Source: Veillonellaceae bacterium
Lineage (GTDB): Bacteria; Bacillota; Negativicutes; Veillonellales; Veillonellaceae
Length of the DNA stretch: 13,723 nucleotides
Direction of reading: 5' to 3'
Assembly: GCA_900765165.1 (NCBI GenBank)
Contig: CAAFQR010000129.1
Coordinates: 1-13,723 of the forward strand
Shown: positions 6,577 to 13,723 of the stretch, in pieces
Position numbering within the stretch: position 1 is the stretch's first letter
How the letters are laid out: each line of letters begins with the position of its first letter
Translations under genes and position numbers: made by a program
Notes under the pieces: model-generated
The model's database searches: none
What the model was told of the DNA's origin: nothing
Seen by the model: only the letters and a program-made list of their open reading frames with translations

Positions 6577-7470
6577 TTATGCCGGATAATGCGGTTCCGG
6601 CGGATCCAGCGGGATGGTAAAGCCTTGGCCTTCGACTTCGGACGCATCGGAGATGGTCATGAAGGCTTGCGGGTCAATGCGATTAACGATGGCTTTAACC
6701 TTGGAGACTTCCGTTAATTTGACAGCCGTGTAAATAACTTCGCGGTCTTCCATGGTGTAGCCGCCCTGACCGTGAAGATAGGTAACGCCGCGGCCTACCT
6801 GCTTCATGAGGTGGCGGCTGATTTCATAGGCCTTGTTGGAAATAATCATAACGGCTTTACGCTGTTTCGTACCAAGCACTACCTTGTTGGTTACAACGGC
6901 GGTAATGTAAATGGACACGAAGGTCAAAATAGCCAGCTCCAGCGAGAAGAGGTAGGCAGCCCAGAACAAGATAACTGTGTTAATAAGCATAACGGCAGTA
7001 CCCATTTCAAAGGAGTAGAATTTCTTGAGAATGGCGCCGATTACGTCGAGACCGCCGCTGTTGCCGTCGTATTTGTAGAGAATACCGAAGCCGAGACCGG
7101 ATAAAATGCCGCCGGCGATGCAGCTGGTCATGGCATCGTGCACCGGCTTCCAGGTGGCCATGAAGTTCGTAGCGTCGACGATGACGGACAGCATAATGGT
7201 GCCGACGATGCTGACGGCGGTGTAGCGCCGCCCCATAAATTTATAGCACGCTAGCATAATCGGGATATTCATGAGGAAAATAGCAACGCCGATGGGCAGA
7301 CCGGTAAGGAAATATACAATGATGGCGACGCCGCTAATGCCGCTGCTCAGTAATTGGAAGGGAACGAAGAACACGTTCACCGCGATGGCTACGAAGGTAC
7401 AGCCAATGAGCGACGCAAGGTACGGTATTAGTGCCTCTTTCCAGGTCAGTTTCTCCTGGTCGTTTAACAT
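6577..7470 (-). CDS. YitT family membrane protein (DUF161 + DUF2179)
   Basis: 297-residue integral membrane protein of the YitT family, common in Firmicutes. The molecular function is not established. About six hydrophobic helices can be seen (roughly 16-35, 44-76 as two, 83-101, 115-133, 156-175, 177-195), with the family's glycine-rich GNSGGLDVIGAIL at 136-148. The cytoplasmic C-terminal domain (about 205-275) carries the DUF2179 signature RGVTYLHGQGGYT...REVIYTAV (227-250) and fits a ligand-sensing ACT/PII-like fold. The length matches the family. AAGGAT (7481-7486 on this strand) lies about 10 nt upstream of the ATG at 7470. The gene stands alone, convergent with the ATPase gene, with a candidate promoter at 7525-7533. 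The last residues are proline-rich (IPLDPPEPHYPA). Confidence 0.92.
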   Translation of the reverse strand: MLNDQEKLTWKEALIPYLASLIGCTFVAIAVNVFFVPFQLLSSGISGVAIIVYFLTGLPIGVAIFLMNIPIMLACYKFMGRRYTAVSIVGTIMLSVIVDATNFMATWKPVHDAMTSCIAGGILSGLGFGILYKYDGNSGGLDVIGAILKKFYSFEMGTAVMLINTVILFWAAYLFSLELAILTFVSIYITAVVTNKVVLGTKQRKAVMIISNKAYEISRHLMKQVGRGVTYLHGQGGYTMEDREVIYTAVKLTEVSKVKAIVNRIDPQAFMTISDASEVEGQGFTIPLDPPEPHYPA

Positions 7471-7524
7471 GGAAATCTACATCCTTTCAAAATGGGGAGT
7501 AAAAGTACGATACATTTGCTTACT

Positions 7525-7533
7525 ATGATACCA
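7525..7533 (-). promoter_or_regulatory. Candidate extended -10 promoter for the YitT-family gene
   Basis: On the - strand the bases read TGGTATCAT, matching the TGn-TATAAT pattern with a 5/6 hexamer, about 55 nt upstream of the ATG. No convincing -35 element is seen at 16-18 nt spacing. This is the only promoter-like signal found in the 225-base gap between 7471 and 7695. Confidence 0.35.
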
Positions 7534-7623
7534 CGAAGTGAAGGTGCTTGCAGTAAAATCCGTGTAACAATAGAAAATAGTATTTATGCTGGAATTGAAA
7601 GCATGGGAAGACATAAAGAAATG

Positions 7624-7674
7624 CAGAAGAACTGCAACTAAAGCGAATTATTTCACCTGGTTGCAGTTCTTCTG
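7624..7674 (-). terminator. Likely terminator of the mutA-mutB-meaB operon (15-bp perfect stem)
   Basis: CAGAAGAACTGCAAC (7624-7638) and GTTGCAGTTCTTCTG (7660-7674) are exact inverted repeats. The 21-base loop can fold further by 5 pairs (GTGAA with TTCGC on the - strand). It lies 21 nt past the stop of the last operon gene. On the - strand CATTTCTTTATG follows, a T-rich but imperfect tract. Termination is the simplest reading. The unusually regular long stem could also act in mRNA 3' end stability. Confidence 0.65.
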
Positions 7675-7695
7675 TAAGATTTTGCATAAGCTATT

Positions 7696-8010
7696 TTACT
7701 GTCTGTTTGCTAGCATAGTATCTACGACACTATCCAATAGCAATATAATGTTATTGCCTTTTAACGTTTCGAAGCGTATGCTCTTCGTTTCATCTAAGAC
7801 GTCCCACGTTACATCCATAGCCGTGTTTGTGCCAGCATATTTCGTGGTAAAGGCCGTAAATAGTGATTCTGGTAGTTTAAGATTATACATTGTGTGATAT
7901 TGTTGGAATTGCATATCTACGAGAATATAGTGACTGTCGAGCATAGTTGCATCGTATCGCCGTTCAACCAATTCGACAAGGCCGGTTGGTGCCGGGTATT
8001 CAGAAGCCAT
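7696..8010 (-). CDS. Hypothetical protein, last gene of the methylmalonyl-CoA mutase operon
   Basis: A 104-residue product that I do not recognise. It has no signal peptide, membrane helix or familiar motif. It is acidic to neutral and begins MASEYPAPTGLVELVERRYD. The gene is very likely real: its ATG lies inside the end of meaB (11-nt overlap), and a textbook ribosome binding site AGGAGG sits at 8019-8024, 8 nt upstream. It is followed by a terminator-like hairpin. Its position suggests a role tied to the mutase, MeaB or its cofactor. It is shorter than methylmalonyl-CoA epimerase and shows none of the glyoxalase-fold metal-binding pattern I would expect of that enzyme. Function unknown. Confidence 0.8.
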   Translation of the reverse strand: MASEYPAPTGLVELVERRYDATMLDSHYILVDMQFQQYHTMYNLKLPESLFTAFTTKYAGTNTAMDVTWDVLDETKSIRFETLKGNNIILLLDSVVDTMLANRQ

Positions 8011-9193
8011 AAGGAAATCCTCCTAATACATCTTTTGTTTCCTTTAATAAATCCTGCGTAAAGGTATCGATGAAGCGGCGTGCTGCGAGCGTAGGAGAAA
8101 GTTGACCGGTGATTACGCTACTTTCGATTGAATCCTTGCATTCCTTGATGGCAGGGTCGCGGTAGAAGAGATTTTGTAAGTGTTCTTCTACCATTGAATA
8201 TACCCAAGCTAATGTTTGCTGGCGACGTCGTTGCGCGATAACACCATTTTCACGACCTTGTGCCATGAATTGTTCAATTACATTGTGCCAAAGTTCCATA
8301 ATACCATCGCCGGTATAGGCTGAGCAGGTATAGGCCTTGGTAATCCAATGTTCTGTAGCAGGTCGCAAGAAGTGTAAAATGCGATTGTATTCACCGCGGG
8401 TTATCATGGCCCGTTGTTTATTGTCACCATCGGCTTTGTTGATGGCGATAGCATCGGAGAGTTCGATAACGCCTTTTTTCATGCCTTGTAATTCATCACC
8501 GGCACCGGTTAGTACGACTAACAGGAAGAAATCCACCATAGAACGAACGGTAGTCTCACTTTGACCAACGCCGACAGTTTCTACGAGGATGGTGTCGTAG
8601 CCGGCAGCTTCACAGAGTAGTAGGGTTTCACGGCTTTTGCGAGTAAGACCGCCTAAGGTGCCACCGGACGGTGAGGGACGAATAAAGGCTTGTGGATTGC
8701 GAGAAAGTTGCTCCATTCGCGTTTTGTCGCCTAATATACTACCACCGGTAACAGTACTGGATGGATCGACGGCGAGTACCGCGACTTTATGACCTTCTTC
8801 GCAAAGCTTCATGCCCAGTGCTTCGATAAGTGTGGATTTGCCCACACCAGGCACGCCGGTAATGCCTACACGGGTTGATTTACCCGTGTAAGGCAAAAGG
8901 CGTTGGATGACTTCCTGCGCTGTTTCAAAGTGAGTAGCGGCATTGCTTTCGATGAGTGTAATGGCTCGGGACAAAATCATGCGATTGCCGGCCAAAACAC
9001 CCTCTACATAGTCATCAACTGTTAATTTTTTACGTTTAGGCAGAGTCGGTGGCGATGAGAGCGGCGCGGACACGGGTGCTTCCGTCATACCGTCATGACC
9101 GCCTTCTACGCCGCGCATAACGCGACATGCAAATTTATCGTCGTCGTCTTGCGGTACCCAGGACGGCTTATATGTTTCCATATCCGTTTCCAT
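8000..9193 (-). CDS. meaB: MeaB-type G-protein chaperone of methylmalonyl-CoA mutase
   Basis: P-loop GTPase (G3E family; ArgK/MeaB/MMAA) that gates adenosylcobalamin loading into methylmalonyl-CoA mutase and protects it from inactivation. Visible motifs are the P-loop GVPGVGKS (113-120), DPSS and the GGSILGDKTRM switch region (143-160), ETVGVGQSE (205-213), GAGDELQG (230-237) and the guanine-specificity motif NKAD (252-255). The C-terminal helical part follows. At 397 residues it is longer than typical MeaB (about 310-330). The surplus is mainly an N-terminal tail of about 57 residues, acidic then Pro/Ser-rich, ahead of the conserved LTVDDYVEGVLAGNR. The start at 9193 is supported by a CTCCTC-complement ribosome binding site at 9201-9206, 7 nt upstream. 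It begins 4 nt after the mutB stop and overlaps the next gene by 11 nt, so it is translated within the operon. Confidence 0.95.
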   Translation of the reverse strand: METDMETYKPSWVPQDDDDKFACRVMRGVEGGHDGMTEAPVSAPLSSPPTLPKRKKLTVDDYVEGVLAGNRMILSRAITLIESNAATHFETAQEVIQRLLPYTGKSTRVGITGVPGVGKSTLIEALGMKLCEEGHKVAVLAVDPSSTVTGGSILGDKTRMEQLSRNPQAFIRPSPSGGTLGGLTRKSRETLLLCEAAGYDTILVETVGVGQSETTVRSMVDFFLLVVLTGAGDELQGMKKGVIELSDAIAINKADGDNKQRAMITRGEYNRILHFLRPATEHWITKAYTCSAYTGDGIMELWHNVIEQFMAQGRENGVIAQRRRQQTLAWVYSMVEEHLQNLFYRDPAIKECKDSIESSVITGQLSPTLAARRFIDTFTQDLLKETKDVLGGFPYGF

Positions 9194-9197
9194 AGCA

Positions 9198-11390
9198 TCA
9201 CTCCTCTTCTTCGTCTAATTGTTTGTTCAATAATTCAAGAACTTTTTTAGCGCATACCGGAATAATGGTACCAGGACCAAAGATGGCAGCGGCTCCGTGT
9301 TTATACAAGAAGTCGTAATCCTGAGCCGGAATAACGCCGCCGATGATAACCATGATGTCGTCTCGGCCTAATTTGTGCAACTCTTCGATAAGCTGCGGCA
9401 TTAAGGTTTTGTGACCAGCGGCCAAGGAGCTAATGCCGACTACGTGAACGTCGTTATCTACGGCATCCTGTGCAGCTTCAGCCGGCGTCTGAAATAACGG
9501 TCCAATATCTACGTCATAGCCCATATCGGCGAAGGCCGTAGAGATAACCTTAGCACCACGGTCGTGACCATCTTGCCCCATTTTGGCAATGAAAATACGA
9601 GGACGACGACCATGTTTTTCTTCAAATTTTTCTGTCATTTGACGAACTTCCGTAATAACGTCATCATCGCTAAATTCACTGCTATATACGCCGGAAATAG
9701 AGCGAATAATCGCTTTATGGCGACCGCATACTTTTTCAACCGCATCGGAAATTTCACCCTTGGAAGCACGAGCGCGAGCCGCTTCTACAGCTAACTCAAG
9801 TAAGTTGCCTTCGCCGGTTTCCATGGAGTGAGTAATAGCTTCTAGGCAGCGACGAACCTGGTCATTGTCTCGATTAGCACGCAATTTTTTGAGGCGTTCG
9901 ATCTGAGCTAAACGAACGGCCGTATTGTCGACTTCGAGAATGTCCAACGGGTCTTCTTTGTCTAGACGTAAGTAGTTAACACCGACAATTTTTTCACTAC
10001 CAGAATCAATATGAGCTTGACGGCGGGCAGCTGCTTCTTCGATACGCATTTTCGGGAGGCCTGTATCGATAGCCTTGGACATACCGCCTAACGCTTCGAT
10101 TTCTTGAATATGAGCCCATGCTTTTCGAATCAGCTGATTGGTGAGGAATTCTACATAATAAGAGCCGCCCCACGGGTCGATAACCTTACATACCTTGGTT
10201 TCATCCTGAATATACAGCTGCGTATTACGAGCGATACGAGCGGAGAAATCAGTCGGTAAGGCAATTGCTTCGTCCAATGCGTTGGTATGAAGGGATTGCG
10301 TATGCCCCAACGCGGCAGCCATTGCTTCAATACAAGTACGGGTAATATTATTGAATGGATCCTGTTCCGTCAAGCTCCAACCGGAAGTTTGAGAGTGCGT
10401 ACGCAAGGCCATAGATTTAGCTTGTTTGGGGTGGAAGGAGTTAACAATCTTAGCCCAAAGCATACGACCGGCACGCATTTTGGCAATTTCCATGAAATAA
10501 TTCTTGCCCATTGCCCAGAAGAAGGACAGACGAGGCGCGAATTGGTCGATGGTCAAGCCATGTTCGGTACCAGTACGTAAGTATTCCAAGCCATCGGCCA
10601 AGGTATAGCCAAGTTCGATATCAGCAGTAGCGCCGGCTTCTTGCATATGGTAACCGGAAATGGAAATACTGTTGAATTTCGGCATGTATTTAGAGGTGTA
10701 TTCGAAAATATCACCGATGATGCGCATAGAAGCAGCTGGCGGATAGATGTATGTATTACGTACCATGAACTCTTTTAAGATATCGTTCTGAATCGTACCA
10801 GCCATAACCTTTTTATCTACGCCTTGTTCTTCGCCGGCTAGAATATAGAAGGCCATAATCGGTAATACGGCACCATTCATGGTCATGGATACAGACATTT
10901 GGTCCAGCGGAATACCGGAGAATAAGATTTCCATATCAAGAATGGAGTCAACGGCAACGCCGGCTTTACCAACGTCACCAACAACGCGCGGATGATCGGA
11001 GTCATAACCGCGGTGTGTTGCTAAGTCAAAGGCAATGGATAAGCCTTTCTGGCCGGCTGCTAGATTACGACGATAGAATGCATTAGATTCTTCGGCGGTG
11101 GAGAACCCGGCATACTGACGAACTGTCCATGGTCTGGTAACGTACATGGTAGCATACGGGCCGCGAAGGAATGGTGGTAAGCCAGCCATATACTGCAAGT
11201 GGTTGCAGCTGTCATAAATCGATGCATCGTAAAGTGGGGCTACATCAATTTGCTCCATGGTACGATAAAAATTTTCGTCAAAGGATTTACCGGTTTCTTT
11301 TTTGAGTAATTCTTTCCATTGTTCTAATGCTTCGTCTTTTTTATCGGCGCCCACAAATGGAATGGTCGAAAAATTCGGTATAGTAGACAT
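9198..11390 (-). CDS. mutB: Methylmalonyl-CoA mutase large (catalytic) subunit
   Basis: Adenosylcobalamin-dependent isomerase interconverting succinyl-CoA and (R)-methylmalonyl-CoA in the cytoplasm; it is the catalytic half of the MutAB heterodimer. The 730 residues match the usual length. The N-terminal TIM barrel is highly conserved, with RPWTVRQYAGFST (Tyr93 corresponds to Tyr89 of the Propionibacterium enzyme), TIQNDILKEFMVRNTY (Arg211 to Arg207) and SGYHMQEAG (His248 to His244). The C-terminal cobalamin domain starts near residue 595 and has the intact base-off/His-on motif DGHDRG (607-612, ligand His609), then GISSLAAGH and IIGGVIP. The ATG shares one base with the mutA stop (TAATG), indicating coupled synthesis. 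The acidic tail DEEEE ends 4 nt before meaB. In Negativicutes this enzyme normally runs from succinyl-CoA toward propionate. Confidence 0.98.
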   Translation of the reverse strand: MSTIPNFSTIPFVGADKKDEALEQWKELLKKETGKSFDENFYRTMEQIDVAPLYDASIYDSCNHLQYMAGLPPFLRGPYATMYVTRPWTVRQYAGFSTAEESNAFYRRNLAAGQKGLSIAFDLATHRGYDSDHPRVVGDVGKAGVAVDSILDMEILFSGIPLDQMSVSMTMNGAVLPIMAFYILAGEEQGVDKKVMAGTIQNDILKEFMVRNTYIYPPAASMRIIGDIFEYTSKYMPKFNSISISGYHMQEAGATADIELGYTLADGLEYLRTGTEHGLTIDQFAPRLSFFWAMGKNYFMEIAKMRAGRMLWAKIVNSFHPKQAKSMALRTHSQTSGWSLTEQDPFNNITRTCIEAMAAALGHTQSLHTNALDEAIALPTDFSARIARNTQLYIQDETKVCKVIDPWGGSYYVEFLTNQLIRKAWAHIQEIEALGGMSKAIDTGLPKMRIEEAAARRQAHIDSGSEKIVGVNYLRLDKEDPLDILEVDNTAVRLAQIERLKKLRANRDNDQVRRCLEAITHSMETGEGNLLELAVEAARARASKGEISDAVEKVCGRHKAIIRSISGVYSSEFSDDDVITEVRQMTEKFEEKHGRRPRIFIAKMGQDGHDRGAKVISTAFADMGYDVDIGPLFQTPAEAAQDAVDNDVHVVGISSLAAGHKTLMPQLIEELHKLGRDDIMVIIGGVIPAQDYDFLYKHGAAAIFGPGTIIPVCAKKVLELLNKQLDEEEE

Positions 11391-13570
11391 TATTTCATCA
11401 TCCCCTTTTCTTGCTGTATGCGTAATAGCGTTTCATAGCAATTAGAACGTACGCTGATGTAGTCGTCCATTCCGGCTGCGTCGCACAATTCCTTTAATTC
11501 CGGCGACGGTGCCCCAGCTAAGAATACTTTCATTTGTGGTTTTTGTGCTTTAATGCCACGCGTTACGGCCGGTGCAAGTTCCGGGTACGTATCGTCGGTG
11601 GAGCACACAATAGCGATGTCGGCGCCGGATTCAACGGCAGCGGCTACAGCTTCATCTACAGTGGGGAAGCCGTTATTTAAGGCTACGTCAAAAGCACCAA
11701 CCTGCATAAAGGAGGTAACGAAATCGGCACGTGCTTTATGCTGTGGGATCGGGCCCATGTTAGCAAGGAAGATTTTAACATTATCGCCTGTTTCTGCTTT
11801 ATATGTTTCCGTACGATGACGTAATTCTTCGTATTGTTCGGTCCAGCGATGTGCCTGAATTGGTTCACAGCTTTCACCGGTTGCATTGTTATTGAGTGCT
11901 TGGGTGATTTCACCGAAGGTAGCGCCTATCAAAAGCGCTTGGCGTATAGCCGTGAAGAGACTTCCTAATTCACTAAAGTCTTTTTCGGTAATGACCTGTA
12001 AGGCATCAACGACAGCGTTTTCATCACGAGATTCTTTTTGTGCTTTCAATTCAGCTACGCGGTCATTATACAGTTTGGAAAGATCCACAGCCGGTACGTC
12101 TAGTGGTTCTTCTGTCATATTTGGATACATGTTGTTACCAACGGCGCGGTCCTGACGTGTAGCCAGTTTTTTGAAGCGATCGGCCAAAATGGCAGCTACA
12201 TCCTTTTGGACAGTGCCATCCTTGATAGCGCTTACAATACCGTTGTTGTTTTCCAGTTGCTGTAAAAGAGCCCACGCTTTATCGGTAAATTCTTGAGTCA
12301 ACGGTTCCAGATACCAACTACCACCGGCCGGGTCGATAGGCTGGATGAAATTAAATTCATGCTGCTCCATAATCTGAATATTGCGGGCAATACGGCGTGA
12401 GAATTCATCGCCAGGACGGATGCAATAGTCAAAAGGCTTTACGAACATACCGTTCATGCCACCTACAACAGCCGAGAAAGACTGCGATGCAGCGCGCAAA
12501 AGATTTACATAGGGGTCATATTTGGTTTGGCAGAAGGTGGATGTGCTTACATACAAATCAATCTTCTGTGCTTCTTCGTCACCGCCACAATCCCGTACTA
12601 ATTGAGACCACATCATCTTAATGCTGCGAAGCTTAGCAATTTCCATAAAGAAGTTAGCACCTACGCTGAAATGAAAACGAATGTGGCGGCAGAAGGTATT
12701 GATATCAATACCGCGACGTTCCAGCGCACGCATATAGGTTAAGGCTGTATGGAGTGCGTAACCTGCTTCTTGTATGTCATTGGCGCCACCATTGTGGTAT
12801 ACATCGGTATCGACCAAAATGGTTTTCAGTTTTGGAGCTTCTTTTTCAGCCCAAGCGGTGGCGTGTGCCATTTCGTCATAGAGCTCATCTAAAGGACGTG
12901 GTAACTGTCCATCTACTAATAAAGTGCCTATAGGGTCAGCTGTGACAGCACCGCTTAGTTTTTTTGTATCAATAGCTCGCTCTTCGCATACCAAGTCTAA
13001 GGCGGCTAATAACGGCAATGCGGAAGCACCGCCAAATAACTCGATTTCTGTCGTATCGATAGGCAAATCAGCCAATAGGGCTGTTACGTCCTTGGCCGTA
13101 GCAAGACTTACGCCGGCATCGGCAAAGCTGTCGTTTAAGGTAGGATTAAGCCCTTGGCGTGTTAGTGTATCGGTGGTGATGCTAATCGCTGTAGAGCCTT
13201 TTTCCAATTCGTGAGCTACTACTGCATTGGCTTCTTTGATCGTCTTAGCATCACAGCGCTGGGCAATGGTCCAAGGCGTGTGAATATAGCCGGCCGGATT
13301 AGCGCCGCGTAGCTTGCTACCCATACCAGGATAGCTGTGAGGATGCGAAAGCCCTTCTTGATCTTCGAGACGGTAAATAGGATGTAACAGAATTCCTTCA
13401 TACGTCTTGGTAAACATGCTTTTGTCAAAAGGCTTACCTTTCAATAACCCTTCTACCGCTGTTTTCCATTCTTCGTAGGTTGGAATTTCAAACTCATCAA
13501 AGCTAACTTCTGGTAATTCTTCAGTTACTTGATAGTCGGTGGATTCTGTATGATGCGTACTTTGTTCCAT
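11390..13570 (-). CDS. mutA: Methylmalonyl-CoA mutase small (non-catalytic) subunit
   Basis: Structural partner of MutB, related to it along the whole length but lacking catalytic and cofactor residues. The N-terminal barrel half is recognisable by GYIHTPWTIAQRCDAKTIKE (where MutB has RPWTVRQYAGFSTAEE), FHFSVGANFFMEIAKLRSIK and DPAGGSWYLEPLT. In the C-terminal domain the DxHxxG cobalamin motif is replaced by GPIPQHKARAD (606-616), so no B12 is bound, as known for small subunits. At 726 residues it is longer than the actinobacterial small subunit (about 640), through an acidic N-terminal tail and inserts. The start at 13570 follows an AAGGAA site ending 10 nt upstream. It is the first operon gene and overlaps mutB by one base. 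Confidence 0.95.
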   Translation of the reverse strand: MEQSTHHTESTDYQVTEELPEVSFDEFEIPTYEEWKTAVEGLLKGKPFDKSMFTKTYEGILLHPIYRLEDQEGLSHPHSYPGMGSKLRGANPAGYIHTPWTIAQRCDAKTIKEANAVVAHELEKGSTAISITTDTLTRQGLNPTLNDSFADAGVSLATAKDVTALLADLPIDTTEIELFGGASALPLLAALDLVCEERAIDTKKLSGAVTADPIGTLLVDGQLPRPLDELYDEMAHATAWAEKEAPKLKTILVDTDVYHNGGANDIQEAGYALHTALTYMRALERRGIDINTFCRHIRFHFSVGANFFMEIAKLRSIKMMWSQLVRDCGGDEEAQKIDLYVSTSTFCQTKYDPYVNLLRAASQSFSAVVGGMNGMFVKPFDYCIRPGDEFSRRIARNIQIMEQHEFNFIQPIDPAGGSWYLEPLTQEFTDKAWALLQQLENNNGIVSAIKDGTVQKDVAAILADRFKKLATRQDRAVGNNMYPNMTEEPLDVPAVDLSKLYNDRVAELKAQKESRDENAVVDALQVITEKDFSELGSLFTAIRQALLIGATFGEITQALNNNATGESCEPIQAHRWTEQYEELRHRTETYKAETGDNVKIFLANMGPIPQHKARADFVTSFMQVGAFDVALNNGFPTVDEAVAAAVESGADIAIVCSTDDTYPELAPAVTRGIKAQKPQMKVFLAGAPSPELKELCDAAGMDDYISVRSNCYETLLRIQQEKGMMK

Positions 13571-13607
13571 ACTACCGATTCCTTTCTTGTAAATAGAGTC
13601 TGGACGG

Positions 13608-13616
13608 AATATAGCA
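13608..13616 (-). promoter_or_regulatory. Candidate extended -10 promoter of the mutA-mutB-meaB operon
   Basis: The - strand reads TGCTATATT, an extended -10 with a 5/6 hexamer, about 40 nt upstream of the mutA ATG. The -35 region is poor (TCTCGG at 17-nt spacing). A start near 13601 would give a 30-nt leader, too short for a cobalamin riboswitch. None of the conserved B12-box bases were found in 13571-13723. Confidence 0.45.
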
Positions 13617-13660
13617 CACTGCGGTGCCCGCCGAGATGTAGTGAGAAAGAAGCGCTAGTT

Positions 13661-13712
13661 GTTTCGGAAGGTACAATACGGGGTAGTGTGTGTCGAGTCG
13701 GAAAACCGAAAC
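13661..13712. repeat. 7-bp inverted repeat upstream of the mut operon
   Basis: GTTTCGG (13661-13667) and CCGAAAC (13706-13712) are perfect inverted repeats 38 nt apart, about 50-100 bp upstream of the predicted mutA promoter. The right arm also belongs to a small TCGG-AAAA-CCGA hairpin. This could be a regulator site or part of a terminator for a gene beyond the window. No gene is recognised in 13571-13723. Confidence 0.25.
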
Positions 13713-13723
13713 AAAAGACATAA

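Noticed and set aside
7586..7897. 103-residue open frame on the + strand overlapping the 104-residue operon gene
   Set aside because: It runs through the inverted repeat and antisense to a gene with an excellent ribosome binding site and operon position, and has no good start signal of its own.
11972..11985. TTTTTCGGTAATGA inside mutA, resembling the right arm of the palindromic element
   Set aside because: Only about 10 bases match, there is no complementary arm nearby, and it lies in well-conserved coding sequence; chance similarity.
13571..13660. Possible cobalamin riboswitch before mutA (GC-rich GGCGGGCACCGCAGTG on the - strand)
   Set aside because: The conserved B12-box core and its surrounding stems are absent, and the predicted leader is too short.
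13529..13723. Open frame on the + strand running off the right edge
   Set aside because: It starts inside mutA antisense, crosses the likely mut promoter and has no recognisable content.
1..13723. CRISPR array, tRNA, rRNA or insertion sequence
   Set aside because: No regularly spaced repeats, no tRNA-like cloverleaf with conserved arms and no transposase gene were seen; the three palindromes are too few and irregularly spaced for CRISPR.

Overview
The window reads as a chromosomal segment from a diderm Firmicute of the class Negativicutes (Veillonella/Dialister/Negativicoccus-like). This is inferred from three things seen together: outer-membrane TonB-dependent receptors, strong AGGAGG-type ribosome binding sites with moderate GC, and a B12-dependent methylmalonyl-CoA mutase of the kind used in succinate/propionate metabolism. 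The genus cannot be fixed from the sequence alone.

Left part (1-5107, + strand): an uptake cluster. It begins with the last 18 codons of an upstream gene, which overlaps a FecCD/BtuC-type ABC permease. Two tandem, clearly paralogous TonB-dependent receptors follow, and a strong hairpin terminator closes the cluster. No ABC ATPase gene is visible downstream of the permease. The substrate (heme, ferric siderophore or cobalamin) cannot be decided from sequence.

Middle (5108-6569): a self-contained module, and the most unusual part of the window. A single AAA+/DUF4143 ATPase gene is bracketed by three copies of a ~41-bp palindrome whose left arm is CTATTACCGAAAAGTGAAAA. Two copies straddle the gene's predicted promoter, and the second reaches into its ribosome binding site. 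The third lies beyond its terminator, next to the stop codon of the convergent gene.

Right part (6577-13616, - strand): first a monocistronic YitT-family membrane protein gene with its own candidate promoter. Then comes a tightly packed operon transcribed right to left: mutA (methylmalonyl-CoA mutase small subunit, degenerate B12 domain), mutB (catalytic large subunit, intact DxHxxG B12 motif), meaB (G-protein chaperone of the mutase, with a long N-terminal extension) and a 104-residue gene of unknown function. The four genes overlap or nearly touch, implying translational coupling. A candidate extended -10 promoter lies ~40 nt upstream of mutA, and a 15-bp perfect inverted repeat follows the last gene as a likely terminator. 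MutAB interconverts succinyl-CoA and (R)-methylmalonyl-CoA with adenosylcobalamin, and MeaB gates cofactor loading and protects the enzyme. Methylmalonyl-CoA epimerase and the decarboxylase are not in this window.

If the left-hand uptake cluster carries cobalamin it would feed this operon, but only their proximity suggests that.
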